Assembly (NCBI GenBank): GCA_947503525.1
Contig: CANNEA010000004.1
Location: forward strand, 310,001 to 374,000
Reading direction: 5' to 3'
DNA: 64,000 bases
Source: an uncultured Carboxylicivirga sp.
Lineage (GTDB): Bacteria > Bacteroidota > Bacteroidia > Bacteroidales > Marinilabiliaceae
Of this stretch, positions 8,111-16,058 are shown piece by piece (within the stretch, counting starts at the first letter, position 1; every line of letters starts with the position of its first letter). The translations under genes and the position numbers were made by a program. The notes below the pieces were generated by a model. It was not told where the DNA came from, searched no databases, and worked only from the letters and a program-made list of their open reading frames with translations.

Positions 8111-9583
8111 TTAGTTCTGTTCTACTTCTTTAAAAAGTGGAAATCGTGTTGAAGGCTGGTGCTGCTCTTTCATAATTTGTTTGATCTGAGCTACAATTTC
8201 AGGATGTTGATTGGCTACATCTGTAGTTTCAGCTCGGTCTGTTTTAAGATTAAATAATTCAAGTTTTGCCTTTTCCGGATTATTTAATTTATAAATCACA
8301 CCTTTCCAATCTCCCATTCTTACAGCTTGCATTCCTTGTTTAAGTGCAAACTCCCAATACAAAAAGTCGTGTTCTTTCTGTTTCTTCTTCCCTGTTAATG
8401 TTGGTAAAAATGAGATGCCATCTATTTGAGAATCGATTTCAATACCAGCTACATCTGCACATGTTGGCAACACATCCCAAAAAGCTGAAACATGATTACT
8501 AACTGAACCTGGTTTTGTTTTGGCCGGCCACTTCACAATCAAAGGCGTTCTGATTCCTCCTTCGTATAAATCGCGTTTGTAGCCCCTAAGTCCGCCTCCA
8601 CTATTGAAGAAATCAGGGTCAGCTCCACCTTCAAGATGGGGGCCGTTATCACTCGACAACATGACAATGGTATTTTCAGCAATACCCAACTCATCTAATT
8701 TATTCATTATCTGACCTACATAAACATCAATGCGATACATCATGGCTGCAAAAACAGCCTTTGGAATTTCTTGCGAACAATACTTCGAGATAACAATATC
8801 CGGTCCATAATCAGATGCACCTCGATACTGCCCTTTACTATTAGTCCCGGTATATGGTTTATCCTCAACAAACTTTCCTTTGAACTTAGCTAATATGGAA
8901 TCGTCTGGCGCAATAATTTCGGCATGAGGCTGGATTAATGGTATGTATGCAAAAAAAGGCTTATCCTTATTATCCTCTATAAACTCCAAGGTTTTATCTT
9001 GAACCACATCAGGTGCATAAGTAACTGTATTTGTCCAATCATTGCCTTCCAAGTAATGCTTTTCTTGATTATCCCATAAATAGGTCGGATAATAGCGATG
9101 TGCCATACGCTGACAATTATATCCGAAAAACTGATCAAAGCCTTGATTAACCGCATCACCTTCCGAGCCAATGTACCCTAAGCCCCATTTGCCAAATGCA
9201 CCAGTGGCATATCCAGCATTCTTTAAAACTTCAGCGATAGTCAAGTATTCGGCCGGAATAGGGGTTTGCCCTTCCCGATCCTTTAATTCCTTATTTCCAC
9301 GAATAGCAGTATGCCCGGTATGAAGACCCGTCATTAACACCGATCGTGATGGTGCGCATACTGTAGATCCACTATAGTGCTGAGTAAACCTCATTCCTTC
9401 TGCAGCCAACTTATCTATATTTGGTGTAGGAAAATGAGTTTGACCGTAACATCCAAAATCACCATAACCTGCATCATCGGCTAAAATGTAAATGATATTT
9501 GGCTTCTTATCACCTTTCTTTTGTGCATTTGTACAAGACAAGAAAAGCGTTAATATCAAACTTAAATAAATAAGTATTTTCAT
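8111..9583 (-). CDS. S1 sulfatase lipoprotein (arylsulfatase A-like)
   Basis: Start taken at 9583 (MKILIYLSL), which gives a clean lipoprotein signal with Cys17 (LFLSC); the frame upstream to 9649 runs through a palindrome and lacks signal character. 490 residues. Metal-binding Asp36-Asp37 in LADDAGYGDFGCYG, formylglycine motif CAPSR with Cys76, FGKWGLGYIGSEG, and MLSSDNGPHLEGGADP. The overall pattern is that of arylsulfatase A-like family S1 enzymes. The lipid anchor places it on the periplasmic face or the outer membrane. It is last gene of the four-sulfatase unit, separated from the gene before it by 109 bases that hold a perfect palindrome. Confidence 0.87.
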   Translation of the reverse strand: MKILIYLSLILTLFLSCTNAQKKGDKKPNIIYILADDAGYGDFGCYGQTHFPTPNIDKLAAEGMRFTQHYSGSTVCAPSRSVLMTGLHTGHTAIRGNKELKDREGQTPIPAEYLTIAEVLKNAGYATGAFGKWGLGYIGSEGDAVNQGFDQFFGYNCQRMAHRYYPTYLWDNQEKHYLEGNDWTNTVTYAPDVVQDKTLEFIEDNKDKPFFAYIPLIQPHAEIIAPDDSILAKFKGKFVEDKPYTGTNSKGQYRGASDYGPDIVISKYCSQEIPKAVFAAMMYRIDVYVGQIMNKLDELGIAENTIVMLSSDNGPHLEGGADPDFFNSGGGLRGYKRDLYEGGIRTPLIVKWPAKTKPGSVSNHVSAFWDVLPTCADVAGIEIDSQIDGISFLPTLTGKKKQKEHDFLYWEFALKQGMQAVRMGDWKGVIYKLNNPEKAKLELFNLKTDRAETTDVANQHPEIVAQIKQIMKEQHQPSTRFPLFKEVEQN

Positions 9584-9614
9584 ATGTCTAAAATTTTGTT
9601 TTTTTACCACATGG

Positions 9615-9632
9615 GTGCGATAGCTATCGCAC
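9615..9632. repeat. Perfect 18-base palindrome between sulfatase genes
   Basis: GTGCGATAGCTATCGCAC reads the same on both strands. An outer CACAT (9608-9612) and ATGTG (9656-9660) add a second dyad. On the minus strand it is followed by CCCATGTGGTAAAAAAAC, so it could attenuate transcription between two sulfatase genes or be one copy of a dispersed extragenic palindrome. No second copy was noticed in the window. Confidence 0.6.
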
Positions 9633-9692
9633 TCGCCAATATCAAACAAACTCCTATGTGTGAAGCTATTTTCATGGCTCGTTTCATCTCTT

Positions 9693-11216
9693 TTATTTTA
9701 ATAGATTCAAATCACGTCTAGCTTTTATTGTTGGATCAGCATCTGTATCCACATAGTTAGGTGGTTTCTTATGATGAATCCGTGGTGCTTTCGCTCTTTC
9801 TGTTGGCACCCATTGGCGCATATCAGCTACTATCTTTTTATACTTTTTGTCATGAATCAGATTCCTCCATTCCATTGGGTCATTATCCAAATCATAAAGC
9901 TCCTCCGCGCCTGAAAGATTACTAATGTAATGCCAACGTTCGTCCATTACTGATGTTCCTTCGTTTGATACTGTCACACCTGGATAATTCCATTCGGTTT
10001 CCGGATCAGACAGTAAGGCCGAGAAATCGTGTCCATCCAATTCTTTTGCTGGAAGACCACACAAACTCACAAGGGTTGGATAAATATCAATTAGGCTAAC
10101 GGTTCTATTACTATAGGATCCTTTACTCATATTTGGCATACGAACCAATAAAGGTGTTTTAGTTGACTCCGACCAAAGCGTATTCTTTTTAAAACGAAGT
10201 TTTTCACCTAAATGCCAACCATGATCTCCCCATATGACAACGATGGTATTATCGGCATATCCACTTTTTTCGAGTGCATCCATTACAATACCCAAACAAG
10301 CATCGGCAAAACTGACATTAGCCAGATAGGCTCTTGTTACTTCTTGCTCAAGTCCATGTTTCTTAATCCATTTATATTCATCAGTGGCTTCATGTAGTTG
10401 TGACCCATCAGGGTTTACAATATCGGTCAAATCATCCGTAAGCACCTTTGGCGCCTTAATTGAATCCAAGGAATACTTATCAAAAAACTCCTTTGGTACA
10501 AACCAAGGTAAATGGGGTTTAATAAAACCTAATGCCAGAAAAAAGGGTTTGTCATGCTCCTTATTTAATTGCTCAGCTCCCCAAGTAGCTACTCTGTAGT
10601 CAACAGTTTCCTCAAAGCCTTTTTTAGTTGGTCCCCAACTTAGCTTACATGTTTTGCTTATATAGTCGGGATTCTTTACTCCATTAATGATTCCAGACTT
10701 TCCAGAAGTCACCATACTTTGATCAGCCCCATCCTTTACATATCGTCGTGATCGAGCGTGCTCATCAAAAGCCCAATGTCCAAAGTCAACTCCATTTGCA
10801 GTGGCATGTTTATGAAATATCTTGCCATTAGAAACGGTATGATAACCATGTTTGGAAAAATACTCAGGAAGCGTTGCTTGCTCTTTTACCAAATCGGTAT
10901 AAATCATGTTTGTTGCATTGCCATACACCCCTGTACGATTGGGCATAAAACCGGATAGAACTGCAGAACGTGATGGCCCACAAATAGGTGCAGCACAAAC
11001 AGCATTATTAAAAATAACAGCTCCCTCATTACAGAACTTATCCATGTTAGGCGTTTGAGCCTGAATATGTCCACCCAAGGGTTGAATCCAATCGTTAATA
11101 TCATCTATGGCAATAAACAATACATTGGGTCGATCATTATTTTGTCCCGTAAGTGCTTGACCAAAGCTAATATTAAGGAGCATTATAGAAGTAAGTATTA
11201 TGATTATACGGCTCAT
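9693..11216 (-). CDS. S1 sulfatase (iduronate-2-sulfatase-like)
   Basis: 507 residues: signal peptide to about residue 20 (ISFGQ), Asp38-Asp39 in FIAIDDINDWIQPLGGH, formylglycine motif CGPSR at 79-83 with Cys79, VSNGKIFHK, and VVIWGDHGWHLGEKLRFKK. The DDIND and WGDHGWHLGE blocks are typical of the iduronate-2-sulfatase-like branch of S1, members of which remove 2-O-sulfates in other systems. That makes a galactose 2-sulfate a reasonable guess here, but the regiochemistry is not shown by sequence alone. It is third gene of the four-sulfatase unit, 15 bases behind the preceding one. Confidence 0.86.
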   Translation of the reverse strand: MSRIIIILTSIMLLNISFGQALTGQNNDRPNVLFIAIDDINDWIQPLGGHIQAQTPNMDKFCNEGAVIFNNAVCAAPICGPSRSAVLSGFMPNRTGVYGNATNMIYTDLVKEQATLPEYFSKHGYHTVSNGKIFHKHATANGVDFGHWAFDEHARSRRYVKDGADQSMVTSGKSGIINGVKNPDYISKTCKLSWGPTKKGFEETVDYRVATWGAEQLNKEHDKPFFLALGFIKPHLPWFVPKEFFDKYSLDSIKAPKVLTDDLTDIVNPDGSQLHEATDEYKWIKKHGLEQEVTRAYLANVSFADACLGIVMDALEKSGYADNTIVVIWGDHGWHLGEKLRFKKNTLWSESTKTPLLVRMPNMSKGSYSNRTVSLIDIYPTLVSLCGLPAKELDGHDFSALLSDPETEWNYPGVTVSNEGTSVMDERWHYISNLSGAEELYDLDNDPMEWRNLIHDKKYKKIVADMRQWVPTERAKAPRIHHKKPPNYVDTDADPTIKARRDLNLLK

Positions 11217-11231
11217 TTTCTTCTGTCTAAA

Positions 11232-12659
11232 TTATTCAAGAATCAATTGGTTCTTCACCAAAGCTCTATCCTTATACTTTTTCATTTGATCAAGTAAGGC
11301 TCGTTTCATCGTTTTAGCCACCTCAACATACTCAGGGTGATTGTAGAAATTGATTAATTCATCAGGATCCTTTTCAAGGTCGAACAACCAAGGCTTATCT
11401 TGTTGAGACAAAACGAACTTATATCGATTATTTACTGAAGCTGTCCAATTACTCGACGAACCAGTCATGTAGGTTATTCTATCGTTAATCACTTCTTTTT
11501 CTTTCGATAAAAAGTCGGAACTGGCATCTTGTCCATGTACCACTTTTATTTGTTCAGCCTGCATCATACCAAGAATAGTTGGTGTAAAATCAGTGCATGT
11601 ATAAGCTTTTCGTATCACCTTACCAGCTTCAACCTTATCTGGATATCTCAACACAAAAGGAATACGAGCCGATCCTTCCAAAGGATTACCTTTATTATGA
11701 CGCTTATGTTCTCCCATCAAGTCTCCATGGTCTGAAGTAAATATTATGATAGTATTTTTTTCTAAGCCTTCTCTTTCAAGATAATCTAATATTCGCCCAA
11801 CATTGTCGTCAATGCATTTAACCATACCAAAATAGGTTCGCATCATCTGCTGATTATACTCATCAACCTTCTCTTTCTTGAATGATAACCACTTTGGAAA
11901 CTCATTAACATCGGCATCCATTGTACGCGGATGCTGAAATACAAGATTATTATACATGCTATCGTAAGGTGCACGAACCATATTTGGCCCATGCGGATCG
12001 GGTAAAGAAAGCATCAAACAAAATGGTTGCTTCTTGTCTCTGTCTATTATTTCAAGTACCTTATTGGTTAGAAAATCAGTTGTGAATGAATCTTCATCCG
12101 AATTTCTTGATTTATTGGCCTCAAAGGCTGTACACGCATCGCTCTCTTCTTTTATCATTTTCCAATGGCCGCGATTGAACATGTAACGATTATCGTCAAA
12201 ACCGAATTTGCGTTCTGGAGCAAAGCCAGGTTTAGCATCTCCATCTAGATGCCACTTACCCACATAAGATGTTGCGTAACCTTCTTCTTTTAATTGATGA
12301 GCAAAAGTTAACACTCCATCATGCATGGGAATATTGTTTTTATACGAATCTGTCGCATCTGGATATAAACCACTCACAAAGGAAGCCCTTGAAGGTGTAC
12401 AAACTGGTGATGATGCGTAATAATTCATACATATGGCTCCTTCCTGGGCAATACGATCAATATTTGGTGTTTCAACTTCTACTCCACCACCCCACACAAA
12501 AGCCTGATCGTGATTCATTAGATCACGATAACAACCTAAAGTTCTAAAGTTGTGCTCATCGGTCATGATGACAATTAAGTTGGGCTTTTCTAATGCCTGA
12601 GCAAAAACAGTAATACTTGCCATTAAAAGCAAGATGACTAGTTGGATATTTTTCATCAT
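11232..12659 (-). CDS. S1 sulfatase, tandem duplicate copy 2
   Basis: 475 residues. Signal peptide to about residue 21, then VIMTDEHNFRTLGCY, in which the usual metal-binding Asp-Asp is Asp34-Glu35; formylglycine motif CTPSR at 87-91 (Cys87); YVGKWHLDGDAKPG; IIFTSDHGDLMGEHKRHNKG. It closely matches the next gene upstream across its whole length (DQAFVWG..VETP.IDRIA.EGAICMNYYASSPVCTPSRAS is shared with few changes), so the two are a tandem duplication. The 10-base spacer shows co-transcription. The protein is probably periplasmic. Substrate position unknown; a role distinct from copy 1 is likely because both are kept. Confidence 0.86.
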   Translation of the reverse strand: MMKNIQLVILLLMASITVFAQALEKPNLIVIMTDEHNFRTLGCYRDLMNHDQAFVWGGGVEVETPNIDRIAQEGAICMNYYASSPVCTPSRASFVSGLYPDATDSYKNNIPMHDGVLTFAHQLKEEGYATSYVGKWHLDGDAKPGFAPERKFGFDDNRYMFNRGHWKMIKEESDACTAFEANKSRNSDEDSFTTDFLTNKVLEIIDRDKKQPFCLMLSLPDPHGPNMVRAPYDSMYNNLVFQHPRTMDADVNEFPKWLSFKKEKVDEYNQQMMRTYFGMVKCIDDNVGRILDYLEREGLEKNTIIIFTSDHGDLMGEHKRHNKGNPLEGSARIPFVLRYPDKVEAGKVIRKAYTCTDFTPTILGMMQAEQIKVVHGQDASSDFLSKEKEVINDRITYMTGSSSNWTASVNNRYKFVLSQQDKPWLFDLEKDPDELINFYNHPEYVEVAKTMKRALLDQMKKYKDRALVKNQLILE

Positions 12660-12669
12660 AGCTGAATGG

Positions 12670-14124
12670 TTATTTTATTATATAGGCTTGCTTCTTATTC
12701 TTTAGTCCAGGCTCGTCAAACTTCTTTAATTGTACAAATAGTTCTTTCTGCATTTTTGCTGCAATCGCTTTATAAGCTGGATCGTAATAGAAATTAGTCG
12801 TTTCAAATGGATCCTTTTCCAAATCAATTAACCAAGGTTTCTCTTTTTTATCAATTACCAACTTGTATCGGTTATCGACCGCGCAAACCCACCAACCTCC
12901 ATTCTTGGCAAAATACGTAATTCTATCATTTGATATATTCTTTTCCTTGCTTAAGAAATCAGATGATGTATCTGTTCCATGGAATGCCACCTTGTTGTCC
13001 ACATCCATCATTCCAAGAATAGTTGGTGCAAAATCAACATTGGTATATGCTTTTCGTATGACCTTACCAGAAGCAATGCCTTTCGGATAACGAATAACAA
13101 ACGGAATACGAGCCGAAGCCTCATAAGGAACACCTTTATTTCTGCGATTATGCTCGAAAAACATATCACCATGATCGGCCGTAAATATGATGATGGTATT
13201 ATCTGTTAAATCATTATCATCCAGAAATTTTAAAATGCGTCCCACATTATCATCTATACATTTTACCATCCCAAAGTAATTTCGTAGACTTTTGGCATCG
13301 AATTTACTAGCTTCATTCTTATCTCCAGGTGCACTTTTTCCCCACATCGGTTTATTTGCAACGTATTCAGACAACATTGTTAAAGGTGCCTCAACCGGCA
13401 TATCCTTGTATAAACTTGTATAAGGCTCACGTGCAGCATCAGGTGTGTGCGGATCTGGAATAGATAACATCAGGCAAAATGGCTTATCCTTATCTCGTTC
13501 TAATATCTCTAATGTTTTATCTGTAAAAAAATCAGTTACATAATGAATACCATCTGCACCGGCTGATATCTTTTTTTCAGCCTCTCTCTGATTTAATTCT
13601 GAAATAACACCATCTGTTATTTGAAAATAAGGTGCATGACCGCCTGTCATCATATATCGATTATCGTTAAAACCTGCTTTATACTTAATGTTGAACTGAT
13701 ACTTTTTATGACCATCCAAATGCCATTTCCCAACATAAGAGGTTGAGTAACCTTCATCAGCTAAAACATGTGCAAAGGTTTTTATATCCTGACGAATCTT
13801 TAATCCATTTTTTGGCGCTCCTGTTGCCTGCGGATAAAGACCTGTTATCATTGATGCACGTGATGGGGTACAAACCGGAGAAGAGGCATAATAATTCATA
13901 CAGATAGCTCCTTCATCTGCAATGCGATCAATAAAAGGTGTCTCCACATTATTACCATTGCCCCAAACAAAAGCCTGATCTTCGGGCATCAGTTTTTGAT
14001 AGCAACTTAAGGTACGAAAACTGTGTTCATCGGTGTGAATAATCAATAGGTTAGGCTGCTTTTTCTTTGCAAATGCAGACGTAAACGAAAGAGCGATTAT
14101 TAGAATAATTAGATAATTCTTCAT
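12670..14124 (-). CDS. S1 sulfatase, tandem duplicate copy 1
   Basis: 484 residues, first gene of a four-sulfatase unit. Signal peptide to about residue 19; metal site Asp32-Glu33 in IHTDEHSFRT; formylglycine motif CTPSR with Cys85; YVGKWHLDGHKK; IIFTADHGDMFFEHNRRNKG. Copy 2 directly downstream is a full-length paralogue. A segment around residues 150-190 (HAPYFQITDGVISELNQREAEKK) differs in length and sequence from copy 2 and would lie near the substrate pocket, so the copies may differ in substrate. Candidate operators lie 100-136 bases upstream of the start. Confidence 0.86.
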   Translation of the reverse strand: MKNYLIILIIALSFTSAFAKKKQPNLLIIHTDEHSFRTLSCYQKLMPEDQAFVWGNGNNVETPFIDRIADEGAICMNYYASSPVCTPSRASMITGLYPQATGAPKNGLKIRQDIKTFAHVLADEGYSTSYVGKWHLDGHKKYQFNIKYKAGFNDNRYMMTGGHAPYFQITDGVISELNQREAEKKISAGADGIHYVTDFFTDKTLEILERDKDKPFCLMLSIPDPHTPDAAREPYTSLYKDMPVEAPLTMLSEYVANKPMWGKSAPGDKNEASKFDAKSLRNYFGMVKCIDDNVGRILKFLDDNDLTDNTIIIFTADHGDMFFEHNRRNKGVPYEASARIPFVIRYPKGIASGKVIRKAYTNVDFAPTILGMMDVDNKVAFHGTDTSSDFLSKEKNISNDRITYFAKNGGWWVCAVDNRYKLVIDKKEKPWLIDLEKDPFETTNFYYDPAYKAIAAKMQKELFVQLKKFDEPGLKNKKQAYIIK

Positions 14125-14224
14125 AAAGTGTGATTTTGATCTGATTTTAAAACAATATATGATTTACATATCACTGCAATATCACATTCTTAACTAATTA
14201 CGATGTTTTTCTGAATAAATAGAT

Positions 14225-14260
14225 TGTGTTGCCTCGTATATTTCGTGTACTTCTCGGTAA
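14225..14260 (-). promoter_or_regulatory. Candidate HTCS operator before four-sulfatase unit
   Basis: TGTACTTCTCGGTAA at 14246-14260 is the best single match to the locus element; a degenerate copy TGTGTTGCCTCGTAT lies 21 bases away at 14225-14239. The rest of the 343-base gene-free stretch 14125-14467 holds the terminator of the neighbouring unit and no other feature I can name. Confidence 0.5.
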
Positions 14261-14406
14261 TTTGATAAGCGACCCTATTGTTTACATATCCGATGCATTT
14301 AACACTTAATGTGAGCCAGAGTTCATTTAGCTCTGCAGAATACACACATACGAGAAATTAAATATCTTAAGCTGTTTTTTGTGATGAGATGATAAGTTAG
14401 AAATAG

Positions 14407-14451
14407 AAAAAGGGCACAAAGATAAAAACCTTATATCCCTGTGCCCCTTTT
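14407..14451 (-). terminator. Terminator after GH150-like/sulfatase unit
   Basis: A-rich arm AAAAAGGGCACA (14407-14418) pairs with TGTGCCCCTTTT (14440-14451) with one mismatch. On the minus strand it is followed by TTTCTATTTC. It lies 17 bases past the stop of the sulfatase gene ending at 14468. Confidence 0.65.
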
Positions 14452-14467
14452 ATTAAAATGGTATTTT

Positions 14468-15976
14468 CTATTTCATAAACTGATGATATTCGGGATTAAC
14501 ATCGGCACCTTTAAACTGCTTACGGTCTTTCCAAAGCTCATAAGTTGCTTTTAACTGTAATGCATCCTCTTGCGACCCATCATCGCCACAATCCCTCATC
14601 CATTGTTTCAAAGCCTCACGATGCTTAAGTAATACATCTTGATAGTCTGCATTATTAGCCAGATTATTCATTTGATGTGGATCGGATTCGATATCATACA
14701 ATTCCTCCTCAGGTCGAACACCAAACCAGTGTTCTTCTTGATAAGGTGTTAATTTTCCTTTTGCTCTAGCTTGCTTAAAATCCTGTACAATGGGTTTCAA
14801 ATCGCGATAACCAGGTTGCAACATCGCGCGTTCAGGAAAGTAATTACGGATATAACGGTATTTCTCTGAGCGAGCAGTACGAATACGATCAATGGTAAAA
14901 TCGCAACGATCTCGAGCACCAAAAACATACTCTGGAGCTTCATAATTTTTAGAAAATAAATCCTGACCATCCAAATATTCAGGTAAGGTTGCTCCTCCAA
15001 GAACTAAGGTTGTTGCACTTACATCTAATAGATTTACCAAGTCATTTCTTTGCATTCCAGCATCTATCCCTTTTCCCATAACCATTAACGGAACATGCAT
15101 GCCACCTTCGTAACAAAACTGCTTATGACGTAATGAAGTAGGACTACCATGATCAGAGAAAAAGAAGACAATGGTATTATCCAGTTCTCCGTCCATTTCT
15201 AATCGCTTCAAGATCTTTTCAATCTGAACATCAGAACCTCTATTGGCATTATAATGATCAGTCCATGCCTTTCGTTGTGAAGGAACATCAGGGAAGTAAG
15301 GTGGCAATGGCACATCATTAGCAGCTAATTTTTCACCTTTTCTAACATATTTATAGTCTCTTTTGCCACCCATTATCTGCACTTGCCCAAACCATGGTTG
15401 ATTCTTATCTTTTCTTTCACTCCAAACACCTTCGGTAACCGACATCATTGCCTTAGCATGATTTCCTTGCCATCCATTCATTCCAGGTTGATAATCATCT
15501 TCATTACCTACATCATATAAATCCAGTCGGTTGTAATGGAAGTTATAATCGTCTTTACCACTATTAAAGGTAAAATACCCTGCTTCCTTCATTAGCTCAG
15601 GAATAGTTTTCATTCCTTCGGGCAAATTAATCCTTAACTCTTCAGGCACAACTTGGCCATCAGTTGTTCTACTGGAACGGTGCTGATGAGTACCTGTAGC
15701 TGTTTGTGAAACACCTGTGATAAACGCAGAACGACAAGCAGAACAAACAGGTGCCGGAGCAAAGGCTTTTGTGAATAAAGCCCCATCAGTGGCCAGCTTA
15801 TCAATAACGGGTGTGTGTCCCTGATTAACACTATCGCCATAACACCCCATAAAAGGGCTAAGATCTTCAGCAACGATCCAAAGGATATTCGGCTTTTTTA
15901 CAGGTTCTTTTGCTATTGAACAACTTGCAAGTAAGAAGCTCAAAGCAATGTATAGTATAAATCTTGATGGTTTCAT
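14468..15976 (-). CDS. S1 sulfatase lipoprotein with unusual CSACR motif
   Basis: Start taken at 15976 (MKPSRFILYIALSF), which gives a lipoprotein signal with Cys19 (LLASC); the frame reaches 16030 but has no signal there. 502 residues. Metal site Glu37-Asp38 in WIVAEDLSPFMGCYG; the formylglycine motif is CSACR at 78-82, a Cys-x-Ala-Cys-Arg variant of the usual Cys-x-Pro/Ala-Ser-x-Arg type; FFSDHGSPTSLRHKQF. The sequence after the motif (SAFITGVSQTATGTHQHRSS) and the AEDLSP start resemble the heparan N-sulfatase-like branch of S1. It is second gene of the unit led by the 881-residue GH150-like protein, 82 bases behind it. Confidence 0.82.
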   Translation of the reverse strand: MKPSRFILYIALSFLLASCSIAKEPVKKPNILWIVAEDLSPFMGCYGDSVNQGHTPVIDKLATDGALFTKAFAPAPVCSACRSAFITGVSQTATGTHQHRSSRTTDGQVVPEELRINLPEGMKTIPELMKEAGYFTFNSGKDDYNFHYNRLDLYDVGNEDDYQPGMNGWQGNHAKAMMSVTEGVWSERKDKNQPWFGQVQIMGGKRDYKYVRKGEKLAANDVPLPPYFPDVPSQRKAWTDHYNANRGSDVQIEKILKRLEMDGELDNTIVFFFSDHGSPTSLRHKQFCYEGGMHVPLMVMGKGIDAGMQRNDLVNLLDVSATTLVLGGATLPEYLDGQDLFSKNYEAPEYVFGARDRCDFTIDRIRTARSEKYRYIRNYFPERAMLQPGYRDLKPIVQDFKQARAKGKLTPYQEEHWFGVRPEEELYDIESDPHQMNNLANNADYQDVLLKHREALKQWMRDCGDDGSQEDALQLKATYELWKDRKQFKGADVNPEYHQFMK

Positions 15977-16058
15977 ATCATTTTTTTGTAAGACCAATAT
16001 CTTTATTAATTTATCAGTAATATTATTCATTATTACCTCTCACTCGTTCGTTTTTACC

